This document shows, piece after piece, positions 1 through 7,059 of a stretch of DNA of 50,776 nt. Position 1 is the first letter of the stretch. Each line of letters opens with the position of its first letter. Source of the stretch: JBBDQZ01 sp040905705 (GTDB taxonomy: Bacteria > Bacteroidota > Rhodothermia > Balneolales > Natronogracilivirgulaceae). The notes beneath the pieces are model-generated. The model was not told the origin of the DNA. It made no database searches and worked only from the letters and a program-made list of their open reading frames with translations. The DNA lies in the NCBI GenBank assembly GCA_040905705.1, contig JBBDQZ010000015.1, positions 1 through 50,776 of the forward strand, given 5' to 3'. The position numbers and the translations under genes were made by a program.

Positions 1-110
1 TTAACTATAACTAACGAACCTATCCCAGTGGTCTTAAAATTGGGGAGTACTTCATTGAGTTAAGAAGGCAGGCAAAATGCTAATAGCTAAAAGATTTCAA
101 TAAACTATCT

Positions 111-1184
111 TTATGGATTCCAGAAATCAAGATTATAACCATTATTAATAAGCACTATCCGATATTGCCGCAGAAAACTACTTATTCTTTGAGTTGAAAT
201 AGCATGCGTGATTCCATAGTCAATGTATGATTCTTGCACAGCATAAATTTCATCCTCATATGGAAATTGTGATGCCTGTTTCGTGGCCTTTTCTTCATCG
301 GGTTTTAGAACCCATGCTCTGCTAACCGAGGCTGATCTGGCAATACCTATCCATTCGAATGCAGGAATGCCTCCGTCTATAGCTACAAAGAGTCCGCCAC
401 TAAAGCCTGGATTAAACAGAACATCCGTAACAAAGGAACCGTAACGGTCACGGTTTGGTTGACTGACAATACCAGATGTGACGGTTTGATACCCACGGGG
501 ATATCCCAAAAGATAAACAAATGCACCAGATCGTAGGTTTTCCGAGTTGCCTAACGGATAAGGGATTACAGGAAAATCTTTTTTCATAGAATCTTGCAGC
601 TCCAAATCATCTATTCCAGTTCCTATGACTGCAAGATCCGCAATAGGGTCGATTGCTAATACCTCGAATATTCCCATAAACTGGGCATCATAAAGCCAGT
701 TCACCTGATTGCTCCTGACAGATATACTTTGTAAGTATATCGAATCCGACGAATAATACTCGTATAGCGTGTCCGGTGAAGTGATAGTGTGAGCAGTAGT
801 GATTAAAGCAATCTTATTGTTTCTATTATGAATGATAATTGCCGACCCGGCTTTGGATGATGTGGTTTCCGTTTGCCCGCGGCTTAGTACATCCAGTTGG
901 TCGGAAGATGAGATGTCTTCTATTCGTATACGATCCTCATTGCTGAAAAAATACGTAGTATAATAGGATGTGCTTGTTATCCTTTTAACCGACTTCATCA
1001 TGGTTTCCAGATATAGCCCTGCATCACGATAGGGAAATCCCGTTAGATAGTTTCCTGAACCGGGTTTCTGAATCGACTCACCGTAAAATTCCCGACCGGC
1101 TCCTGAACAAGAGACGAGTACCGATATCCAGAGTACTATAGTTAACCAATAATATTGATCCGTATGTAAATGTTTAATATTCAT
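111..1184 (-). CDS. Trypsin-like serine protease lipoprotein
   Basis: Predicted envelope-anchored serine protease of the trypsin/DegP-like fold (357 aa). A hydrophobic N-terminus (residues about 12-25) ends in a lipobox, VLVSC, with Cys26 as the likely lipidated residue. The catalytic triad is readable: His132 in ITTAHT, Asp183 in DPIADLAVIG, and Ser262 in NPGFSGGLF. No PDZ domain is visible after the protease domain, unlike DegP/HtrA. It is the last gene of a minus-strand cluster, 48 nt after the TPR lipoprotein gene, so the two are probably co-transcribed. The fold and lipidation are read from the sequence. The substrate is unknown, and a quality-control or regulatory role is only a guess. 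Confidence in the fold is high, in the biological role low. Confidence 0.8.
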   Translation of the reverse strand: MNIKHLHTDQYYWLTIVLWISVLVSCSGAGREFYGESIQKPGSGNYLTGFPYRDAGLYLETMMKSVKRITSTSYYTTYFFSNEDRIRIEDISSSDQLDVLSRGQTETTSSKAGSAIIIHNRNNKIALITTAHTITSPDTLYEYYSSDSIYLQSISVRSNQVNWLYDAQFMGIFEVLAIDPIADLAVIGTGIDDLELQDSMKKDFPVIPYPLGNSENLRSGAFVYLLGYPRGYQTVTSGIVSQPNRDRYGSFVTDVLFNPGFSGGLFVAIDGGIPAFEWIGIARSASVSRAWVLKPDEEKATKQASQFPYEDEIYAVQESYIDYGITHAISTQRISSFLRQYRIVLINNGYNLDFWNP

Positions 1185-1232
1185 GAGAATAAAGTAAATT
1201 TTTTAACAAACCTTTTCTGATAGAGTGCCGTT

Positions 1233-3152
1233 TTATAAATCAAACCGACTGATCACTCTTCCTGTCAGGTTGCGGTATTCATCATTCATAGGTACTCCGA
1301 CTGCCGACAAAGTACTTGCTACATAAATTAATACCGTTTCCTGTTCTGATCTGTCCTGAATTCGTTGAATAATTTGCAATGCATCGGTTGTTACTTTTCG
1401 GGAGACTATATGATCATCATTACTATAAATTTTAGCGGACAAATCTGCTAATGCTTTGGCACGCATATGATAATCTCTAATACCATAAGTAATATTTTCA
1501 GCCCTGTTAACATTTCCATTTTCCAGAAATATGGCGTTAAGATGATAGTAAAAGAATGGTTGTCTGTCGGTGATTTCCGCAAGCGTTAAAGCCAAATCAG
1601 GGTATCCCATTTGAACAGATATCCGCATGAGCTTTTTCATAATTTCTTCGAAAGAGGTGTGTTCCATTCGAAAACGGGTAGCAAGATCTATGACCCGGTC
1701 GGGCCTGCCCAAAGTCATCCATTGAATTACAATATCGGCGATTATTCGATTATATGAATCCGAATCATAAATATTTTCAACCTGATGCTCCGCGCGATCC
1801 AGACTTTCAGCCGCTTTTGAGCGCTCATTTCTTCCAGAGTATATTTTTGCCGTGCGAATATGAGCCTCAACTTGCCTGAGGTCCGATTCCAATTCGTCGA
1901 TTTGTGGTATTGTTAGCATTATCAGAGAATCGGACCGCTCGTAATCTTCTAATTCGGAAAGGATACCGGCAATTTCTATTCTGGCTTCAACCTTTTCTGA
2001 AACATTCTCAGGTATTCGATCAACCATATTCAAAGCTTCAGCAATGTAACCGTTTTTTGCATGATGGGCCGAGATGGCCGCAATTGTGGCGCTTTGAAAA
2101 TATTCATGCTCATACGATGCAACAATTTCAATCGCATCTTCCATATGCCCACGGCGTGCAAGTTCGCTTGCCAGATCACGTAATGCAAAATCGGTATAAT
2201 TCGTATCCAATCTATCTATGATATCAATTATTTTTCTACTCACTTCAAATTCACCGTGTGATGCATATACTTGAGAGAGTCTGGCCAATGCTTCAATTTG
2301 GTCAAGCACCTTTTCCCCTTCATCGGACAATGGGAGCGTCTTATCCATTAGTGTCAAAGCTTTATCAATCTTGTTTGTTACAAAAAAATCCTCGGCAATC
2401 ACCCCCAGAAGTTGGATATATTGAATTGGGCTGAGGAAATCCAAGTGGGTGAGAAGCGGTGTGATGTCGACTACATCGTTATCTCTGATATAGCCCTTTT
2501 CCAGGATTGAAGTCAGTGAACGGTATAGAAGTTCCCGATCATGTATCAGATCTATTATTGCCATAGCATCGTCCCACATCCCTGTTTCTGCATAAGCGCC
2601 GGCCAACAGGTGATATATCGGATCGGAAACCTCTATATTCCAGTGCTGATCCGCAAAACGGTGCACATCCCGGAGTACTTCGTCAAATTTTTCCTGATTA
2701 CCTTGACTATATGCCATGAGTGCATAGCGAATTCTATACTTCCCCTGTTCAACTTCATCGGAAATTCTCCCCGTCAAATACACCGTTAACTCATGAAATC
2801 CCTCAAGTGACATGGACCTGGCCTTTATAACTGGAACTTTGTTTTTTAAATCGGCAATAGTCATTTCACCGATCAGGGTTTGTTGCTGAGTTACATTGAC
2901 GGCAATCTGTGTATCGGGATAATTTTCGATAATGTTTTCAATGTTGTCGAGTGCCTGACGATAATATTGATAAGATTGGACCGGATTTTCCATTTCCAGG
3001 CTTTTGGCATGATTGATCAGCTGATATGCTTCCACAAAAAGCCGGTTCGCCTGTCGTTCATGATCCAACTCATCACATTGCATTAAAAACAGAACCGGCA
3101 TAAGCAGAATAATGAAATAAAATCGATTGAAATAATACTTCAACATGCGCAT
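1233..3152 (-). CDS. TPR-repeat lipoprotein
   Basis: Protein of 639 aa with a lipoprotein signal (hydrophobic residues about 11-25, lipobox FLMQC, Cys26). The rest is almost wholly helical, with repeated units of about 34-36 residues of TPR type (for example segments with LLAGAYAETGMWDDAMAII and DLASELARRGHMEDAIEIV). Such arrays are protein-interaction scaffolds, so this is probably a membrane-tethered scaffold facing the periplasm. It starts 4 nt after the stop of the small membrane protein gene and precedes the trypsin-like lipoprotein, so the three form a likely operon. A second Met lies two codons inside (3146) and is an equally possible start. No enzymatic domain is visible, and the partner is unknown. 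Confidence 0.75.
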   Translation of the reverse strand: MRMLKYYFNRFYFIILLMPVLFLMQCDELDHERQANRLFVEAYQLINHAKSLEMENPVQSYQYYRQALDNIENIIENYPDTQIAVNVTQQQTLIGEMTIADLKNKVPVIKARSMSLEGFHELTVYLTGRISDEVEQGKYRIRYALMAYSQGNQEKFDEVLRDVHRFADQHWNIEVSDPIYHLLAGAYAETGMWDDAMAIIDLIHDRELLYRSLTSILEKGYIRDNDVVDITPLLTHLDFLSPIQYIQLLGVIAEDFFVTNKIDKALTLMDKTLPLSDEGEKVLDQIEALARLSQVYASHGEFEVSRKIIDIIDRLDTNYTDFALRDLASELARRGHMEDAIEIVASYEHEYFQSATIAAISAHHAKNGYIAEALNMVDRIPENVSEKVEARIEIAGILSELEDYERSDSLIMLTIPQIDELESDLRQVEAHIRTAKIYSGRNERSKAAESLDRAEHQVENIYDSDSYNRIIADIVIQWMTLGRPDRVIDLATRFRMEHTSFEEIMKKLMRISVQMGYPDLALTLAEITDRQPFFYYHLNAIFLENGNVNRAENITYGIRDYHMRAKALADLSAKIYSNDDHIVSRKVTTDALQIIQRIQDRSEQETVLIYVASTLSAVGVPMNDEYRNLTGRVISRFDL

Positions 3153-3156
3153 GCTA

Positions 3157-3393
3157 TCAACTTTTCTCCTTTAAAATTTGATACTGACGGTACATATCAA
3201 ATGCCAACCAAATAATGGCGAAAGGGGGGAATAGGATAAATATGGCACTGATTAACAGTTTTTGTTTCTCTGAATAGGGATATTCCTGGATGCCCGACAT
3301 GGCAGCGATCCATAAAATCAACAGCGTAAATGCGAACAATGCTATTAAAATAGAGCCGACTGTGCCGAAATAGTCGTGAATAATCTGAAGCAT
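3157..3393 (-). CDS. Small two-span membrane protein, PLDc_N-like
   Basis: A 78-aa protein with two hydrophobic helices (residues about 12-33 and 46-66) joined by a short polar loop containing YPYSEKQK, and a basic tail. The pattern, including a proline-rich second helix (FPPFAIIWLAF), resembles the PLDc_N (phospholipase D-nuclease N-terminal) family of small inner-membrane proteins, which occurs alone without any nuclease domain. The function of the stand-alone family is unknown. It is the first gene of the minus-strand cluster with the TPR and protease lipoproteins (4-nt gap) and is divergent from der. The start is an ATG with no Shine-Dalgarno sequence. The family assignment is from memory of the pattern. 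Confidence 0.65.
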   Translation of the reverse strand: MLQIIHDYFGTVGSILIALFAFTLLILWIAAMSGIQEYPYSEKQKLLISAIFILFPPFAIIWLAFDMYRQYQILKEKS

Positions 3394-3503
3394 GACTTTT
3401 TAACTGATCAAGGTATACGTATTTTTGAAAAGTATAAAACCCTTTGGAGATAACCAATTTCCTGATTTTTTACAGGATTACACAATTATTATTTTAATAA
3501 TTT

Positions 3504-4811
3504 ATGCATTCAGTAGTTGCCATCGTCGGACGACCAAATGTCGGTAAGTCAACATTATTCAATCGCTTTCTTGGAGAACGCCAGGCTATCGTCCACGATA
3601 AATCAGGAGTGACCCGTGACCGGCATTATGGCGAAAGTTTTTGGAACGGGCGGGACTTTACTTTGATAGACACAGGTGGCTATCTGCCTGAAAAAGGTAA
3701 TGTAATTCTGGATGGGATTCGAAGCCAGGTCGAACTGGCACTGGCGGAAGCAGACGTGATTGTATTTGTGGTGGATGTCCAGCAAGGGATCACAAAAGAA
3801 GATGATGCCGTAGCGGAATTACTGCGAAGACGTGGCAAACCGGTCGTGGTAGCAGCCAATAAATCCGATAATATTGAAAAATCCTGGGCGGCATCGGAGT
3901 TTTACCGGCTTGGATTCGACAACCTGTTTCCCTTATCCGCACTCACCGGGACGGGAAGCGGAGAGATGCTTGATCATTTGGTGACTCTTTTGCCCGAAAA
4001 CAGGCAACCTAAGGAAGAGATACGCTATCCGAAAATTGCCGTAATTGGCCGTCCTAACGTCGGTAAAAGCAGCTTGGTCAATGCACTGTTAAAAGACGAA
4101 AGAAGTATTGTCACTGATATTGCAGGTACCACACGTGATTCGATCAACAGCCTGCTGGAGTTTGCCGGTAAAACATACACACTTGTGGATACAGCGGGAC
4201 TTCGAAAGCGTTCCAGGGTGCAGGAAGACATTGAATTTTTCAGCCTCATTCGAACGGAAAAAAGTATACGTGAGTGTGATGTCGCTGTTTTATTGGTTGA
4301 TGCCACTTGCGGTTTTGAGCTTCAGGATGCACGTCTGCTTCGTATTGCCGAGAAATTTAACAAAGCGATGATTATTGCATTGAATAAATGGGACGCTATC
4401 GAAAAACAGACCCTTTCTGTGAAAACATACACGGAGTCTATATACCGAAAAGTACCAAATCTTCAGTATGTACCTGTTATCACTATATCGGCATTGTCCG
4501 GCCAGCGAATTCATCGAGTAATAGAAGAATGTGACCGCGTACTTGAACAGCGAAACAAAAAAATACCTACCTCCCAACTCAATAAATTCCTGATAGAAAT
4601 CACTGCGCAAAGGCCCCTTCCATATGTAAGAGGCCATCAACTTACGATCAAATACATGACACAGGTTAAAGAAAAACCACCAGTGTTTGTTTTTTTTATG
4701 AATATTCCCCGGGAACTTCCCGCCAATTACAGGCGCTATATTGAAAACCAATTACGTGAAACATTTGGGTTCGAAGGAGTACCCATAACCATGGTATTCA
4801 AAGAAAAATAA
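3504..4811 (+). CDS. der: Ribosome biogenesis GTPase Der (EngA)
   Basis: Der is a double-GTPase factor that acts in 50S subunit maturation in the cytoplasm. The 435-aa length is normal for the family. Two tandem G domains are clear: the first P-loop GRPNVGKST at residues 9-17, with DTGGY (G3) and NKSD (G4); the second GRPNVGKSS near residue 182, with DTAGLRKR and NKWD. The C-terminal part (from about residue 355) fits the KH-like domain, with the ending VPITMVFKEK typical of the family. The gene is divergent from the PLDc_N-like cluster, and nuoI follows 130 nt later. An AT-rich inverted repeat lies immediately upstream of the ATG. No anomalies in the protein. Confidence 0.97.
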   Translation: MHSVVAIVGRPNVGKSTLFNRFLGERQAIVHDKSGVTRDRHYGESFWNGRDFTLIDTGGYLPEKGNVILDGIRSQVELALAEADVIVFVVDVQQGITKEDDAVAELLRRRGKPVVVAANKSDNIEKSWAASEFYRLGFDNLFPLSALTGTGSGEMLDHLVTLLPENRQPKEEIRYPKIAVIGRPNVGKSSLVNALLKDERSIVTDIAGTTRDSINSLLEFAGKTYTLVDTAGLRKRSRVQEDIEFFSLIRTEKSIRECDVAVLLVDATCGFELQDARLLRIAEKFNKAMIIALNKWDAIEKQTLSVKTYTESIYRKVPNLQYVPVITISALSGQRIHRVIEECDRVLEQRNKKIPTSQLNKFLIEITAQRPLPYVRGHQLTIKYMTQVKEKPPVFVFFMNIPRELPANYRRYIENQLRETFGFEGVPITMVFKEK

Positions 4812-4941
4812 TCCATGGAATTTTTACAGTTTAATAATACAGATAATTCATTAGGTACTCAGCGTTCTATTTCTTTGATTGATTAGCCATATGAGTTATT
4901 TTTAGGAAGTTTAAATCCATAATGTTTCAATTTGCAAGTTC

Positions 4942-5628
4942 ATGCCCGATAATCTGGAACAACCACGAACCAACGCCCTGAACGACAATATCTCTCGAGA
5001 ACGGACACTTGATTTTTGGGAGCGTCTTTATCTGCCTGAAATATTTAAAGGACTGTGGTACACCTTTAAACAGATGTTTCAACCCAAATTTACTATGCAG
5101 TATCCTGAAGAACGGTTTGAACCACCAGCTATTTTCAGAGGCCGGCCGGTACTGGTAGAAGATAACGGACAGGAACGGTGTGTGGCCTGTGGCCTGTGCG
5201 CCCGTGCTTGCCCACCGCTGGCAATCAGTATGCAGGCTTCGGAAAACAGCGATGATTCGAAAGAGCGCTATCCGACTTTTTTTGAAATCAATATGTTACG
5301 ATGTATCTATTGCGGATATTGCGAAGAAGTTTGTCCGGAAGAGGCCATTGTGATGAGCAAGGACTATGATCTGGTTTTTGCTACACGAGAAGAAGCCATT
5401 TATGATAAATCCAGACTGCTAAAACCCAAGGAAGAGCTCAAAGAGAGACTGGAATATCTCCGTGAATATAAAAACAGACAATTTGGAAATTTCTGGAATT
5501 TTGACGAATCAAATAATATTCATTCGGTCCGAAATCGTGATAAACGCTGGGAAACGAGTCTTTCACTTGTTGAAATGATCGAAGAACAACGAAAAGAGGG
5601 GACCCAACCCGATTTGGAGCGTAAATGA
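4942..5628 (+). CDS. nuoI: NADH-quinone oxidoreductase subunit I (NuoI), detached from the nuo operon
   Basis: NuoI is the ferredoxin-like subunit of the complex I peripheral arm and carries clusters N6a and N6b that pass electrons to NuoB. Two complete CxxCxxCxxxCP motifs are present: Cys80/83/86/90 (CVACGLCARACP) and Cys121/124/127/131 (CIYCGYCEEVCP). The upstream amphipathic segment (residues about 30-70: GLWYTFKQMF and the YPEER-type stretch) is characteristic of NuoI rather than a generic ferredoxin. At 228 aa it is longer than E. coli NuoI (about 180 aa) because of a charged C-terminal extension. It stands alone between der and unrecognised genes, while nuoA-H lie from 42.9 kb and contain no nuoI. 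I infer that this is the functional subunit, but a paralogue elsewhere cannot be excluded. Confidence 0.88.
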   Translation: MPDNLEQPRTNALNDNISRERTLDFWERLYLPEIFKGLWYTFKQMFQPKFTMQYPEERFEPPAIFRGRPVLVEDNGQERCVACGLCARACPPLAISMQASENSDDSKERYPTFFEINMLRCIYCGYCEEVCPEEAIVMSKDYDLVFATREEAIYDKSRLLKPKEELKERLEYLREYKNRQFGNFWNFDESNNIHSVRNRDKRWETSLSLVEMIEEQRKEGTQPDLERK

Positions 5629-5709
5629 AGACGCTGGTGCAAATACGTATGATAACACTATGACTACTCATATCTTGCCCATATGATGATGCAGACTGAT
5701 TAAAAAAAA

Positions 5710-6216
5710 ATGAATGCATTCACTGACAAACCGGAAACTATACTTTATGATGCCGCTTACCTGGCAGAGGAACTGAACGCATTGAAACGAGTGATAAGCG
5801 CTGTGCCATATCAGGAAAGGCCGTATGGACAAGAATCTATTCGGGATATGTTAGTAAGTATAGGCCTGAAACAAGAAAAAGAATTTAAACCACTGGTTTT
5901 ATCTAAAACAAATATTAAACGAAATTCAAAAGAAAACTCAGAAGAGTTAGAGGCGCAAAAAAATTACAGCGAAGATAAATCAATTGAGGAAATCATAGAC
6001 AGGATTTCAGCGGAGCGCACTTCTTTGATCCGTTCACTTGAAAATAGAGAAGAGGATTTGTTAAAAACTACATTTGAATACCGTGGGTCCATAATGACTT
6101 TATATGCAATAATAGAGCAGATGGTACAATACGACGTAAAACAACTCAAACAGGTTGCAGAACGCGTTATGGCTATAGATATGGAGAGAAACATTCGTTC
6201 AGACATCTCACAATAA
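5710..6216 (+). CDS. Hypothetical helical protein (weak DinB-like resemblance)
   Basis: I do not recognise this 168-aa protein with confidence. It has no signal peptide or membrane span. Predicted structure is mostly helical: a first helix (YLAEELNALKRVISAVP), a low-complexity charged linker rich in Lys/Glu/Asn (about residues 62-92), and two long C-terminal helices (about 95-165). The opening pattern, a helix followed by a proline-containing turn and IRDMLVSIG, recalls four-helix-bundle DinB/DUF664 proteins, but the metal-binding His residues expected there are missing. It follows nuoI by 81 nt and precedes a membrane protein gene by 24 nt, so it may be co-transcribed with both. Coding status is supported by length, strand and tight spacing. 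Confidence 0.5.
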   Translation: MNAFTDKPETILYDAAYLAEELNALKRVISAVPYQERPYGQESIRDMLVSIGLKQEKEFKPLVLSKTNIKRNSKENSEELEAQKNYSEDKSIEEIIDRISAERTSLIRSLENREEDLLKTTFEYRGSIMTLYAIIEQMVQYDVKQLKQVAERVMAIDMERNIRSDISQ

Positions 6217-6240
6217 TAAGTGTGCCTTAACTTGGAAGCC

Positions 6241-6888
6241 ATGTTATCATTTTCCGGTATTATCCTCTTTATTATTTCATTCTATGCAGCTACAATATTT
6301 CTTCGACTTTTTGCCAAAAGCAGAAGAATTTTCCATTTTTGCCTTGGTACAACAGCGGTTTTCGTGGCCATCATCGGGATATCAGAACATCTCGCTTTTT
6401 TTTTCCCCATTCTTAATCCTGAGTTTTTATTCGAATGGTCGCGTGTATTTGCTGTATCATTTCTGCTTTCTGCAACAGCAGCACTTATCAGAGATTCCAA
6501 ACCCGAAATCACTCGCTTTCCACGATTTTTTACATTCATACCGCTGTTACTTATTACCGTATATCCATTAATTTTTGAGACGGTTATACTTAAAATGTGG
6601 GTTATTAATTTGTATCAGGGAAGCGCATTATTTATTTCTCTTTTAATATACAGTTACAAGTCACATCAGGACACTGATTACGGCTATATGCTTGTAGGTG
6701 TATTCTTTTTTTTCATCACTTTTGCATTATTCAATCTGCCTGATTTTTTAATGACACTCCCTGATTATGTGTGGGTATTACTAACGGCTTCCGGGATATT
6801 AATAATAACGGTAGGGTACGGTCGCATATATCAAATTGGAAAAGATACAATCCAGAATAATGAGAACGAGCAGTCATGGTTTGTTTGA
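6241..6888 (+). CDS. Hypothetical multi-span membrane protein
   Basis: A protein of about 215 aa with about seven hydrophobic helices and few polar loops, probably inner membrane. The order runs: helix 1 after the start, a basic loop (FAKSRRIFHF), helix 2-3 around GTTAVFVAIIGISEHLAFF, then four more spans, ending in the polar tail YQIGKDTIQNNENEQSWFV. The overall layout (7TM, short loops) resembles sensor-type 7TM membrane domains, but no attached signalling domain exists. I chose the ATG at 6241, because a GTG at 6220 adds seven residues right after the previous stop. The family is not recognised, and the role is unknown. Adjacent to the helical hypothetical gene, likely in one transcript. 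Confidence 0.55.
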   Translation: MLSFSGIILFIISFYAATIFLRLFAKSRRIFHFCLGTTAVFVAIIGISEHLAFFFPILNPEFLFEWSRVFAVSFLLSATAALIRDSKPEITRFPRFFTFIPLLLITVYPLIFETVILKMWVINLYQGSALFISLLIYSYKSHQDTDYGYMLVGVFFFFITFALFNLPDFLMTLPDYVWVLLTASGILIITVGYGRIYQIGKDTIQNNENEQSWFV

Positions 6889-7059
6889 ATACTATTCGAT
6901 TGAATAAGGGCAGCCTATAGTACAGATAGGATAGAAATGGATTATTTAACTATACATGACTTTACATAATATAAATTATGCGACATTTAGATAGATGTTA
7001 TCCATTATAAGAGTTATGAACCTTTTCGAAATCGAATTTGAATAGTGCTTGTTGTAATT

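Noticed and set aside
1..110. Window start as part of a gene
   Set aside because: Stops occur in all frames that I followed, and no conserved protein piece is readable; it is probably intergenic.
4290..4751. 153-codon minus-strand open frame
   Set aside because: Antisense to the second G domain and KH domain of der; aromatic-rich composition typical of shadow frames.
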